Assembly: GCA_950022655.1 (NCBI GenBank)
Contig: OX465579.1
Location: 74,039,193-74,103,192, forward strand
Source: Alentia gelatinosa
Lineage: Eukaryota; Annelida; Polychaeta; Phyllodocida; Polynoidae
Reading direction: 5' to 3'
Length of the DNA: 64,000 nt
Position 1 is the stretch's first letter, and each line of letters opens with the position of its first letter. This document shows positions 25,343 through 38,467 of the stretch, piece by piece. The position numbers and the translations under genes were made by a program. Under the pieces are notes generated by a model that was not told the origin of the DNA, searched no databases, and saw nothing but the letters and a program-made list of their open reading frames with translations.

Positions 25343-25462
25343 ATTCAAGGTCACACCTCGGCGAGATCTGATCTATGAAATGAAGAATGGCAAGATGGAA
25401 TCTAGCACCAGGAAACGACGAATTCTTCGGCTTCCGCGTGCGCTCGACCTACAGCCTGGAGG
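25343..25462 (+). other. Second candidate coding exon, in phase with the block at 22,150
   Basis: The block follows an acceptor (ATTTTACACTATTGTAG, AG at 25,341-25,342) and ends at a weaker donor (GG/GTAAAG). After one leading base there are 39 open codons encoding a strongly basic peptide (FKVTPRRDLIYEMKNGKM at the start, an STRKRR cluster in the middle), with two bases left over. Joined to the block ending at 22,265, the split codon becomes GGA (Gly) and the frame stays open. No family is recognised. The phase match is expected by chance one time in three, so it is only mild support. Confidence 0.3.
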
Positions 25463-28400
25463 GTAAAGACCTCTAACCCCAATGAGACGGCAGCCATGGG
25501 AGAGTAGAGCATTTGGCAGGAACCCTAAACCCCATCTACGACAGCACTTCAACCATTATTAGAACCATTTTTACACGTCTTCACCATGAAGTCCTCTATT
25601 GCTCCCTAAGAATGGAAAGAGTACTGGTTCCTTTCAGCCATTTACCCCCATGGTAGGGCGGGCTAATGAGAGGGCGATATGGGAGACCAGCAGACGACAA
25701 TTGTGGCAATGTCGTTAAGGATGCAAGTCGATCCTGGTGGTGGGAAGAAGAACTAAGACGGCTAATACTTTCTAGTGTGGGTCAGGCGAAAAGGGCCTAG
25801 AAGCAAATGAAGGGGCGGCCAGTACTACACGATGCTGATTATTGTAATTACACTACCGGGGAACAATGGTGGTCCCACCCCAATCTGCATTGACTGCCTC
25901 AGGCCGATCTTATTCCTGTCACATTTTTTAGGGCTTCCTTCTTGTTGACACGGCGCGTGTGATGCTTGCTGTATTTGCTGAGACTGTCAGTCGGTTTCTG
26001 CTTACTTTACCTCTCGTCTCCGAAGGTGAACTTCTCTTTGGGTGGGCTTTCATGAAATTGAAATTCTATCTGAATCAGAATAATTATTTAACAATGATTA
26101 AATGAAGGGTTGAGTTTATAAAAAGGGAAATCGTCTATCAATGAAAGGTTTCATTAACAAAATGATGGCAGCTTTAAAATGTCCTGAACCGCACGTAGCA
26201 TCTTTAAATACCAATATTCTGTTCTCATCCTGGGGGAAGCTCACTTTGCAATGCTTCTTTAAGCAAAGACGTACTTTTCAGCAGGCGTGATGACGAAGGC
26301 TTCCAGTAGTCAAGTAACATGACGTCTCGTTTTACCACCTCCCACCTAAGCCAACCACCTACCCTTCGCAACGAACATTTCCTTTCCACGCGTCTGGTAA
26401 GAGGGGTGAGAAATCATTTCCCCAAACTTCTAGAACCATAATGACTTAATTTAGGAGGTGCTGAGTGCCTCAGATGAAATATAGAGCTCAATCAGGAAGG
26501 AGTCATACGCTGATCTTATGTTAGGCTCCTCTGTTTCTAACAACGTCGCCATTGCTAAATATACACGATGCAGCCGCGTGCTTCTACGCAGAAACCTACA
26601 GTCATCCTCATGATTCGTTATATATATGTGGCACATAACTCCAGCGTCAGTGTAACCCTGCTCGCGGTTGACCCTGCTCGCGGCTCGGGGTTGGTAGGCT
26701 TGGTAGGCGGGTATATAGAATGTTAATTGAGTGCCAACTGGATTATAGGAAGTGGCAATGCCCTCTTTACTGAAAAAGGACAACCCTCTAGAGTGCCACC
26801 AAAGAGATGTAACAAAAGTCAGGGTGACTCCTAAGACAACCATGTCCTTTAATGCGATGATGAAATAAACATCTAAAAGAGGAATCAATTTCCATTCCTA
26901 GCAAAACGTCCGACTAGTGCGTTTGTTGCCATATATCTATCTCCGGTCTTATTGAGGGTCAGCAAGAGTTACGATATGAATATGACCAAGTCAGTAGACG
27001 TTGACAATAGATTCTATGATCGCAGAAGGATGCTAAGCAATATTCTATTTGATCCATCAGATAGGATGGGAGATACCTAGAAAATGGTGATATTACCACA
27101 GTTGTGTTATTTATTTTAGATAATTTGATCTTGTTCGATTTTTAAAACATATATAGTAAATAGATAGATACATTCCAATGCAGCTAAATAGAGTTATCAA
27201 ACTTCAATCATTCCTTTTTCTTTCTGATCAAAACCTTACTTCTCCCTCCAACTTACATACCAAACGACCAATATATCATGTTGGGTCAGGTGAATCATGC
27301 TAGGAATGGAACGTGAACGAGCATCTAACCGGACACCGCTCAACAATATCGAGTTATCAGTAGAGCTCTACCCACTCAACCATACGGATTATCTGCCTAG
27401 CGCTCTGTGCCTCAACATGGCCTCGCCGGCATTATGGGAGGAGAGGTGAAAGGAAGTAGGAGAGGCAGCTGAGCAGCACTTTTCATTTGACTCAAGTTGT
27501 GCGTGGCTATGATGTCCAAATGTCGTCTGCTGGATTAGCCGCAGCTTGCCGAGCCTCCTCAGCGTCATCACCAGGTGGCAGGCCGAATCCCGACCCTAGC
27601 AGCCTCAGACTTTGGACTTCGGAATACCCTAATATGGCTGCAAGTTCCAGAGCAGACCCAGAAAAGAAGACAGGATGAACGCATTGTTCTTATATTGTGT
27701 ATTTATCTTGAACTTGATCCTTTACAAAAACGTGAGGAAATATGCCTTATCATACATCAATCAGTAGAGGAATCAGGTTGATTTTCTTAAATCTTCGTCC
27801 ATGAACGTTATCTGGAATACAATTTGTATGTACGGAAACTTCTGATTTTGAGACCAGCCGATTGAAGATGTCCATGATCCACTCTGGGGGTATATCATTT
27901 TGTTATGGCTTATACTTTTGCGCAGTGGTGATACTGTGGACAAAGCGGTTCATCAAAGGCATGGTTATCGAAAGTTGAAAACTAAATTTAATATTTAGCG
28001 ACGTCGGTGTCCTGTATTATGGATGCATAGCAAAGGCATGCACTTTAGCTTGTCAGCAAATGAAAAACAAACTAATAATTGTTCCATCTCGGGCAATTGA
28101 TATTCTGCTACGCAGCATCAGAGAGCTAGGCCTTATAGCTGACGATTCCATGTCATAGGAGTCAAGCAAGCAAGGGAATCAGCTCTAGCGATATATTAGA
28201 TTTTTTTAAATGACAAATTTGATTTTGAATTCTACTGCAGGGTTCATATAGAGGATCAGGTCATGCGAGATACTCCCGAGAGACTAAAGTGGATGGAATT
28301 TTATATATTTTAAAAAGAAAGTAAATGATTGTATGTCTCTGGCTCAGGTGTTCAGTCACACAGCAGAAAAAGGGAGGGCTGTTCAATAACCTTTTTTCTT

Positions 28401-29165
28401 TGCATTCACCAGTTCCTTCCACTGCTGGCCGAAAGGATGCCTTTGCATTTCCGTGCATATAAAATATTGTGTGGAAGATAAAATCAAATTACATTTACAC
28501 TTTTTTGTTTGAGGAACGAGAGGACTATTTTATGATTTAATACGCGAAAAGAAAATGATGCCGTGAGGTTTCCAGAGTGCCATCTATTTGTAACAATCTA
28601 TTGAATTATAGTCCAGCTCATTCAACACCCAATCCATGACGTGTTGTTCTGTTGTTGTTTTTTTGTGGGTTGTTTTTCATGGGGGGGGAGGGGGTAGTGG
28701 AGAGGGTCCAATATTGGACTATATTTCATTACTGCATTAGCAATATCAGATGTTATTTCATTCTATTATGACCACTCGGGGAAACAGGTGAATAAATAGA
28801 ATATTGTACGCTGCTATATACCTTACTGTCTAATGGTAATAAATTTAGATAATTTTGGTACTTTGTAAACCCAGAGTAAAATACTCCTTGCCCTATACTA
28901 CTATAATGACTCCCCTATACTCCTTGTAAAGTATCACGGAAGAATCAAGTAATTTTGCCCAGGTGTGTGATTTGTGAGAGTGAAGGAAAACAATTGATAG
29001 CAGAAAATTCCAATGAACTATGATATAATCAATGTTTTACAAAAGTAAACAAAGCTTAATATGAGAAAACGTGGTTACTGAGCCCTTACGGGTGGCCGTT
29101 CGAGGTCATTTGATGAAAAAATACGGCCCGACGCCGCAGGCTAAAAGTATGTATTATGTGTCAGC
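25463..29165. other. Spacer, apart from the weak SINE head at 27,303
   Basis: A 145-residue minus-strand frame at 26,451-26,888 shows no domain, signal or repeat I can name. A G-run of 8 with further Gs lies at 28,681-28,694. Confidence 0.4.
27303..27390 (-). mobile_element. Degraded tRNA-like SINE head
   Basis: On the minus strand an A-box-like TGGTTGAGTGGGTAGAGC (about 27,366-27,384) is followed about 65 bases later by a weak B-box-like CGTTCACGTTCC. The spacing would fit a tRNA with a long variable arm. The B box departs from consensus, so this is tentative. Confidence 0.3.
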
Positions 29166-29171
29166 AAGTAT

Positions 29172-29617
29172 TAGAGGGAAACTATGTTCCGGTGAAAGGA
29201 AGTCAAAGTTACGAGGTAAGGCTTGGAAAAATTACTGCCCAAGGCCTTGGCCGCGGGCAGTAATTTTTCCAAGCCTTACCAAGTAATTTTGACTTCCTTT
29301 CACTGGTACTTGGTTTCCCTATTCCTATATACCTTCAAATGTGGTTTAATAACGATAATTAGTGTTATTTGCTCATCCACCATCAAACCTGAAGCCAGAT
29401 CCAACCTTATCGAGTAACTTGACACTTTATGTTTACTCCCCACTGCGCTTTTCATATGAATTTTGTAAGAGACAATCTGATTGGTCTAAATGTCAACCTT
29501 GGGTAGTATACGGCAACCTTGGGTAGTATACGGCAACCTTGGGTAGTATCCATAAGTTACTCCACCCCCAGAACGTGGTGTAAGCATAGAGAGTACAGCC
29601 ATAGGTATATAGGAATA
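29172..29617. mobile_element. Hairpin-bearing interspersed element, copy 2, with likely 6-bp target duplication
   Basis: Second copy of the element at 13,911-14,365, differing at roughly nine positions. It is flanked on both sides by AAGTAT (29,166-29,171 and 29,618-29,623), a likely target site duplication. It contains the same long hairpin and the same three 20-bp units (29,493-29,550). Near identity over about 446 bp means recent movement or duplication. Confidence 0.85.
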
Positions 29618-29623
29618 AAGTAT

Positions 29624-32392
29624 GATGCTACACTTTTTGGAACAAACGAGCATCAGATTCAGATTCCCGAGGTCTTAATTGACTAATATGGCAAGTTTCA
29701 GCCAGTAGACTTTCGGGGGTCAATATTACCCATTTGTAGGCAATTTGCTTCTTTACTATTCACATGTGAACTACAGTGGACAATTTTCATCTTAATTTTT
29801 GAATAGGCATCTTTGCTAAAAGAAAAAAATCATATGGCGCCATGTTCTATTTTCTGCCTATTATTTGATCAATTCTTCGAGTATTTATTGTGGTTAATAG
29901 ATTTTGTAAAAACATTCTGTTACTGGCAGTACACATCCTCTCCAATATTGGTACCCGGCCCAAAGTGGCCAGATCAGTTTTGCAATGACGCTATTTTTAG
30001 AGCTTTCCCAGGTGCGAGTGGCAGGTGAAGCTCTGCCGTTGGATACTGAATCATAGGTTTCGTGCTGCAGAAAGTGTCCAAGTTGAATGACACCGCAGAC
30101 TAATGTGAAAGCAGGCTTCAATGGTGAGGACGTCTGGTGCCTGCGGTGTTGCCACACCAGAGATGCCACTACAGTCTGCGAGATAGTAGTGTTGTCACTC
30201 TAGATCTCTGTAGGTCTCCCTGCAGAGGTTTTGTATCGGTCTGTGACAGAGATACCGTATGGAGACGGCCAGGAGACAGGATGTTTCCCACGCAAAGAGC
30301 TCCGGTCTTCTCAGGTTGCTATTCACCTTGCAGCCGGCCGATTCTAGCTACATCCCAGAGGATGTGCAACCAGGGAAGGTTTTAAGATTATAGGAAAGAG
30401 GAACACTTATTAACTGAGCTCTAGGCAACCTAAGCTTGGAGGAGCTGGATATTCCATTACAACTACGAGGACTTCTGCTTAGTTCTAGGCATAGCGATAC
30501 TAGACACAAGGTTCAGTAGCAAGGATGATTACATTTATCTTCCTCAGTAGTCAGCCTAATTTGACTAACTAGTGTTCAAATTGATCAGAAAAAGAGATTA
30601 TGTCGAGGTACATCTTATAGGCACAGTCCCAGCTGCTCACGTAACAATACTTTTAGTTTAGTTTTTTTCTGGACCCGCCTATACATACAATAAGCATGTC
30701 AAGTAAAGGTAAATTTTGGCTATCAGAGTGATATAACTAGTTCTAATTTCAATTCGCTACACTCTCTATTCTATATACAGTAGAAGGCTAAGCTACAAGT
30801 CTAGAGACAGTATGTTGATCTGGATTACAAAGACGGAGCTACAAATCGCCCGCCTGTCCCTTCTAACAACCTTCAGTATTGTCCACTACTTCCGGCAGAC
30901 TGAATTGGAGTGTTTTACCGCCTAGAAAATGGTGGTCACGGCATCAACACACTGTCTCTCTATAGTTCAAGCATGACATTACGCATTAGTCACTACCACT
31001 GACGACGTCCGGGGAAGAAAATAGTGCCTCTCGTTTGGGCAATAACAATGGCTGCTATTTCCGGTGACGATTAACCCGTCCATGCGAGAGGGATATATCG
31101 TCGTCTTCAACCAACTTAAGTGACTTGCACCGTTTTGAGTCTACAACAGACTGGATCTAAACCTAATTGGGTAATGGCGTCGATATCCAAAGCTTGTACT
31201 TGTAGCATAGTTTCAAGGTCGAAATAAGACTATTTATTCACATAGAAATCGTTTATTTATATACAGATATAAGACGCCGAAATGAACACTAAAACAGGAC
31301 ATTATTGTGTAGTCATTGGCTCGTTAGTCCGACCAATTACAATCAGGCATCAATTTGCCAATGAACGTCCTTCGGCTGTGTTTCAGCCTGATGAAAGCGC
31401 CGACCTCTATGCCACTATGTATGTGCATCTAGAGCTATTGCAATGATCGTAATATATAACATTCACAATATTGTCCATATACATGTTTCTCATATCAAAA
31501 TGGATATATACCGTACATGTTATTAAATGATTATTAATTGATTATAAAAGGAATCATTAATTTATGATGATTAAGACAATATCCCAGCTTAACACAATGT
31601 TAAGGCGCGTAGCGAATAGACAGGGTTGATCGGCTTTTCCTCTGGTTGTTGGAGGTGGATATACTGACATAGTGACCATGACCAGACAATGGAGGGCTGT
31701 GGTGGGGTGCAAACCTCCAACGACATGCTGTTCATCTGCGCTTATCTCCCGACGCGCAGAGGCAGGAGGAAGGAGCCGGATCCGTTTAGTCTGCTCCTAA
31801 ATCCTGCTTCCTAACATGAACTTTGGTGGGAACCGTCCATTTACTACCTCAACCACTGATAGCATAGAGATAGCTTATCTAGATGTAGAACTCCCATAAC
31901 CTGCCGAGAACATATCGCTCGTTTAACTTGCACCGTTACTAATTAGACAAGATTGGTTCCTTCTATAAGCTGATTGCGATGTCCGCCCTTGCCATGGGCT
32001 CCGCCTAACGAGTGTCTACAGAATACTCGAGCAGAATCTTGAATTTCTTCTTCTCCTTAGCTTTAACAGTAAGGATGCTAATCAGGTCCACAGAGCAAGA
32101 CATGTGTCTTTAATTTAAAGCTGGACTTTACATTATGCATCGCCCCTTTGGCAGCTGGTACAGTGCCAATATATCCAACAGTTACAGGTGGCGCAGGAAT
32201 AGGCAATGAGCGTTTTAAACGTTTTTATAATATATTATAGGAAATGTAGGCATATCACTGTCGTCGGACAGTTGCATACATACCGGATAGTGGAGGAATC
32301 AACTTAAGTGGGCCAAGTCTTCCCATCGTAGGACATGGCTGTGGCCATCTAAAGCCAGGAACAACCATTATATGCTAGCGGTTATTTCCCAT
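29624..32392. other. Spacer, nothing recognised
   Basis: No frame above about 90 residues and no clear repeat structure. Confidence 0.4.
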
Positions 32393-32706
32393 AAAGCCAT
32401 TTTCCACTGGCCGACAGAAATGGCACCAATTAATTTAGTTCCCCTAAAAGTCGGTCGGTGGTGGCTAACTTCTGCACGTCAGTGTATAATGGTCAGTAAG
32501 GGTACTGTGTATACCTTGTTTATGCCGCATTTCAAACCCCTTTGATTCTGTCGGTCGTTGTCGGTAGTCGATGGTGGCCTTATTGCATAATCTATGCACA
32601 AATGGTGAACACTACAGCGCATGGCTATTTCCATTCACTGATCTTGCGTCAGCGGTCCCCGCCTGCAGATCAGTAGTGAGTATTCGACCAGTGGCAATGG
32701 CTTTTA
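32393..32706. mobile_element. 314-bp TIR element, family 2
   Basis: AAAGCCATTTTCCACTGGCC is mirrored by CCAGTGGCAATGGCTTTT at the right end. The interior shares GTCGGTCGGTGGTGGCTAA, GATTCTGTCGGTCGTTG and TTTCCATTCACTGATC with 12,390-13,043. It is a shorter relative, probably an internal-deletion form. Confidence 0.75.
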
Positions 32707-35700
32707 CATATCTAGCAGTTTATTGCTGCAACGGATGTTAGGAGTCAATTGATACGCTATTCAACAAACTGCATTGGCAATCATCCATCACACCACACCA
32801 TAATGGTCAACGATATCAGACACCCCAGCTTCCTTTAAGCTTAATATAATTCATATAGTTCCGCTTTAAGGCAGCGCATGCTTTCTTCAGTGACGATGAT
32901 TGAACGTAGTTGGCGAGTGTTATATCGAACTAAAACGATCACCACGTGTTTCCTCTCCCAATCGACAGTAGGTGCCGGCAGTCAGAAGGAATCAGGACAG
33001 CATCAAGCCTGAAGTTACACCCTGCTTAAATCCCCGCCATCAAAGGCATCTACCAGAAGGTCACGTTTCTTCCTCCATACGGGTCCGATTCTTCCGGGGC
33101 CAGTTCTGTCTTGTGTTTGCGGCTGTCTGCCCGGTGCGTGTGGGGCATGGCGGGGTTTGGCGGGGCAGGGAGGCGTGGCCCTATGTCCTCCTGATGACGC
33201 CCTGCAGCAGGGATAACGCATCACCCTGGAGGAGCCGGCAGATGAACGTGGGCCGATTGATCATGAGGAAGTATAGGCGGAGGTTGGGTTTAGGAAGGTC
33301 GCGCCATCTAAAGTAATGACATGAGGAGCTGGCCATTGATGTGGGGGCCGGGTGTATGGAGGGAGAATATAGAGTAGTGGGGAGGTCCGGAGGTGTCTAC
33401 TTCGCCGGCTGCTCATGGTTCTCTCCGGCCTAATACCTCCTGTCCCCTATAGGCAGATGACCCTTTGAGGTAGGCAACGCCTCGCACAGAATAATCACTC
33501 CCCCTCCGGCTAACTGTGCGCCTGCGCCGATTCGTTAATCACCACAGTAGGCAGGGCTTTCACAGAAACCTGTCAGAGGTGTCCAGGAACAGCGCAAAAC
33601 TCACATAAAGCAGGCATTGTGGTTTTTTTTATTTTTTTATTTGCGTTTTACCCTGAAAGGACTTAGACTTAACCAGCCTGTTTGACTGTCCTCAAAGCAA
33701 AGTTTCATTTTACAGTGGCTATGGTTTTTCAGTTTGCATATATGCAAATGCGATTTGTATCACAGTCGAGAATAAAAATATTCTGTGACCTAAGGGTCAC
33801 TTGTTGTTCGTAGGCTTGTAGTACTGCTAATCCTCGTTATAATCTTATACAAAAGTCAGTGATCACACCATATGTTCGTCATTGGTTGTGTCTTTCTGTA
33901 ACAGCAAATTTTGGTGGCTAGATTTTTTGTCCTCCAGTTATGCTCACCTCTGCTCACAACTGCTCGGATTGATCCAGTCATATGCCAAGGTCACATATCA
34001 GGCCTGAGTCGTTAGTAAGTTATAGGTAGCCATATCTTTGCCATCAGATTTTAAGATTTTCTTCTATTAGGATGCCCTTCATCAGTTATTTGTGTCAGTC
34101 GGTATTGATAATTTTAATAATCGTAGTCGAGTAATACCGTACTCCTGAAGTTTATTCACGGGAAACATGTTTGGTTTTTTATTCAACTCAAAATATTTTA
34201 GGCCACAGGGGGCGTGATAGGTCCCATCCGACCACCGACCGTCCACGGCAGAAAGAATTTTACCACACTTTTATTTAACCCAAAATCAGTTCTTTGGCTT
34301 TCTCTGAATTGAATATAGAAGATAGATTTGGAGACAAGAGTGTTCACTTGTATGCAAATTAGGATAAAATGGTTGATTTATCAAAAATCAGTTTTTTAAA
34401 TCAGTTTTCTTAAAAAATCAGTTTCTTCCTTGCAGAGATCTTCCACTGGTGTATCATTTGTATTTTCTTTGTGTTTCCGTTGCCTTTTTCATGACTTTTG
34501 TCCGGACTGGCCTGTTTAGTTACATTCATTGAGGATGATTGAAAAATTATTGATAATTAGACTGGGACAAATTTGGCCACCTGGTGGCACCTATGATCAA
34601 CTTTCAGGACTCTAATTTGTGCTGATAATGATATCAGCGCCTACAGGGAGTTGGCGGACAGAGTCCAGTGTCCTGACAGGGAGTTGGCGGGAGGAGGGGG
34701 TTTCCCTGCTCACTCCCATTTAATGAGCTACATTTACTGAGGACATTTCCCGCCTGATTGTCACCAGTCCTTTTAGTATGGATATATAAATTGTTACTTT
34801 CTGCACTACTAGAATTTTTCGAATCGCTAGTTCTTCCCTATTCATTTGGGGGTTGTAGTCGTGAGACTGGTTTGATGAGGATAATCATTAAATCAACGTT
34901 TTCATACTTATGTGACGGTATGAGCAGTGATGCATGCCTGGGGATTGCAAACTGTATTCCTATACATCTGTTTCACACATTTTATTTCATATATGTTATG
35001 TTTCTTAAGATAACCTTTAAATGAAGGGGCAGGGTCTATGGCACGAATGTTTGGTGGGAGATTATTCCAGGTTGTCATAGTTTGTAGATAATACTCTTTG
35101 TATATTCAGAAACGCTTTTTAATAGTACTTGATCGTAAGCACGCGTATGGAGATCCCTTCTGTCGATAAATTCTTCATTATTTTTTATCTTTAATGTGCC
35201 ATTATGGCTATGTCTTTTTTTTTTCGACGGTCCTCTAGTTTGTCTAGGATAGCATTGCGATGCAACTGTAATCCCAGCATTGGAACTGGTGGTTGTGGAT
35301 TATAGTTGGCTCTATTAGATCGATGTGATATGCGGTTAGACGACGGAATCCACCTAGCAATACAGCAGCGAAATGTATCATCCATACCGATAGGGCCTCA
35401 TAGGTTTTTATTACCCTTGGTTCTAAATATATATATACGAGCGTCGGCATTGTAGATCAGATACGTCAGTGGTTATTTTTTCTAATTAGGTGCTAATCAG
35501 TGGCACATAATACATTCCCCTTAGAGACATAAGATGAAAACTAAACGTTTTTTTATATCGCTTTTTAACAAGTTTTATTGAAATTTACATTAAGATTTTA
35601 TACAGCAAACTATTTTTTCACGTGACTTCATTATCTTGAGGCTCTTTGAGCAAGCTTCTCGGGGTTGACAAAAAGAGGATGACACAGCCTCTGACAGCTG

Positions 35701-37902
35701 CTTTAATGCATCTGGCCTTCAAGAAAAAAGATACCTTTGTCACCCTCCTAACCAAAAACCGATTGAGAAAAAGCGGTTGTAGACTGCCTTCAAGCATCTT
35801 GGGATTGGACAAAGTGTTAAAAGCTTAAGTCTCACAATTGATATACCCCTGCGAACACCGAATTGTAGTTGACTATATAATATTCTGTGAGCCTTGGTAA
35901 TGATAAGTATTATAGGCCTTCTTCATGGCGGCACGGTTGTCCCGTCCTCCATAGGGTTTTCTTATAAATGGTTTCAGAATTGCTGTTAGGCTCTACAGGC
36001 AGGATAGCCTTTCGAGTTGGTCTTTGCATGAATGGGTTTAGTTAGTGTAGAGTGCATGTGGGTGGAAAGCCTATATCCGTTTTACTAGATGGGAATGGTT
36101 GAACCTTTGATTGCTTAATACGCATGACTGCTTACGTGACCTGGTAGGTGAGGGCAGAGAGAGGACAAAATCGATAAATGAGATTATTCATCCTTTCTTC
36201 AATGACTGAAGCTATCTCAGAATGGGATGTTTTAGTTTTGGTATTGCTTGATTGAAATAACCCATCTGCGTTCACACGTGGACAAATGTTTCTAAGCTGA
36301 ATTCCATTTTAAATAAGAATACCAATGCCTCTTGTGGAACAAAAAAGTCAGATGTATCTATTTAACATTATACTTGATGACTTGTTGGCTATGTTCGTGG
36401 ACAATAAATTATGCAGAATATTCATAGACATGTCTGTTTATATAATAGGTCATTGTCGAAGAGTATTTCTGTTCGGTCCTTTCACTTGGGGTCTCGTTGG
36501 ATGCGGATAAGGAACTGTTAGGGAGCAAACAACGCCGGATTATTAGCTATCCCACTACCTTACTTAACACAGAATATTTCCTAGAAGCCTCTTGCATGCT
36601 GATATACTTGCTCAACCCAAACACGATGCAGAGTCTTATACCGAAGTGAAAGAAATAAATGGGCACCCTGTCCTTGTACCTAACTGAGTTACTTTCTACA
36701 ATGGTTTGTTGCGTCGCATGTCGACCACTAACGCCCCTATTGTCCTTTCTAAACTCGATTGCTGTGGGTTCGCGAGCTGTTCCGGGAGCCTCCAACCAGC
36801 AGTGACACATCAATGTGGTTAGGCCGGACAGCTACGAGTCCTCTCCACCTGTCTTAATTACGTGAGCAGCTCGAGGCCAGTTCAACGACTCAGCGAGTGG
36901 CGGGAAGGTCGCCTCGGGCTCTGACTTTGGAACTGGGTTTGAGATCGCCTCAATGAACTGCTTATTCTGGAAACAAGGGGCGAGAACCTAAATCTCAGTA
37001 TCTAGAGATGCTTGAGGAAGGAAACTATGACAGTTTTTCACGAATTTACATTTCCAATGTAAAGAACGGCGGTAAAGGGTACCCAATCAGGTTGCTATCT
37101 ATAAGAATTAGATAACTGAACTTGGATGTTACTGTCAGTTTATATAATCGTAATTGGGAACATTCTAAACATTTATGTCTGAAGGCAGCCACATGGCTGA
37201 TCAAGGGACGGTTCAAAAAGTATGTCAGAGCCAGAGAGAATCTTGGCAATTGGCTCAGTTTGCCACGGGGCAGCTCAGGACGGATGGACTGACTTCAGAG
37301 GATGACTCAAAATTGATAAAATACAGAAGTTAGAATGTTTGAAGTCACGATTCCCCTGATTTACAGTGAACATATGGGTGAACTTTGTAGAATGTAGGTA
37401 AAGCATTATATCTAACATACATTTTTGGACAACATGAATAGAATATCAAGGATTGCTTATCACAATCGGATTATAGGTTCAAACGATAATGTAGTCGTCC
37501 TCTAGCATTATGCACTGACACTACCACCCGTCTTTACTGCGTCTGATCTGCTGCTAGCGCCCGTGCTTATAGAGTTAAAGTACGTCAGGCAATATCTAAG
37601 CAAATCATATTTTGCAACTCACCCTTAATAGTTTGCCAGAACAGAATCTACCATCTGTTATATAATACAAATGAGAGGAAACACGACTGAGTATTTTGGT
37701 AGAAAACCTCAGTTTATTAGTCTCTGCGCTTCTTGATATTTCTGCATCCCACTAAAAGACTTCATACATCCATATGTCCTTTCTCGTAGTCAGTTTCATT
37801 AATCTTTGTATGAATTATTGAATCCGCCATGATTGCTTTCTGACGTTGTTGATTGATGTTCACAGCACATATATGTTGTATTCATATTTCCTTTGCTTTC
37901 AG
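32707..37902. other. Spacer upstream of the receptor
   Basis: A GC-rich patch at about 32,970-33,560 carries open frames on both strands (114 and 69 residues) without recognisable content. The rest is AT-rich. The receptor promoter may lie here but I cannot place it. Confidence 0.35.
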
Positions 37903-37956
37903 GGTGGAAATTCATCAGGAGGAAGCTTCCATTTCTTGAGGATATTATCTAAAAAG
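37903..37956 (+). other. Candidate 5'UTR exon of the receptor gene
   Basis: This 54-nt block follows a good acceptor (TTCCTTTGCTTTCAG) and ends at a strong donor (AAG/GTAAGAG), about 440 bases upstream of the acceptor of the receptor exon. Its position and signal strength make it a plausible noncoding leader exon. One frame is open throughout and, if spliced to 38,395, would run 19 more codons to a TGA at about 38,452, a possible upstream ORF. No transcript evidence is available here. Confidence 0.45.
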
Positions 37957-38394
37957 GTAAGAGAGTAACCTAACCTTTGATAATATTATCAGTGATATCA
38001 CTGGGAAGGCTGACAAATTGTATCAAATGAATCTACGACGAGAAGGAACAGACCAAGATGTGTACGATGTACAGGGCACATAGCTATTGGGCTATGAAGC
38101 AGCCAGCTTGCCCCAGCGCCATCCAAAACACCAGGTAGCGGGGCCAATTACCGGTATCATTGGATTTTTAAAAAAACCTATTTTTGGGGCTTGTCATGGA
38201 GCCTCGTCTCAATATCATCTTTAGATTATAACAACTGATAACAGGTTTTGCCCCACGACTACAGTGGCGCTATCTTACAATTTGCTAGCGGATGATGACA
38301 GAACTAGTAATCACTCTGTACCCCATATATGTGATTTAATCTCCCTGCAGCAATTTTCTAATAAGATTTTCCATTTCCATCTGTTTTCTTTTAG

Positions 38395-38467
38395 ATTATT
38401 TCATCAAGCCTGAAGGAGAGGACAGAGAAGCAGTTGGCAGCACTTGCTGATTGAGGCTAACGTCACC
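38395..38467 (+). other. 5'UTR portion of the receptor coding exon, preceded by a splice acceptor
   Basis: A pyrimidine-rich stretch ending CTTTTAG puts an acceptor AG at 38,393-38,394, 73 bases before the receptor ATG. The segment is out of frame with the receptor except for the last few codons (a TGA interrupts one frame at about 38,452), so it behaves as leader sequence. The splice site is inferred from consensus only. Confidence 0.5.

Noticed and set aside
26451..26888. 145-residue minus-strand frame
   Set aside because: No motif, membrane pattern or neighbour supports it.
38444..38467. Receptor start at the upstream TTG (431 residues)
   Set aside because: TTG is an unlikely eukaryotic start, while the ATG at 38,468 has a good initiation context.
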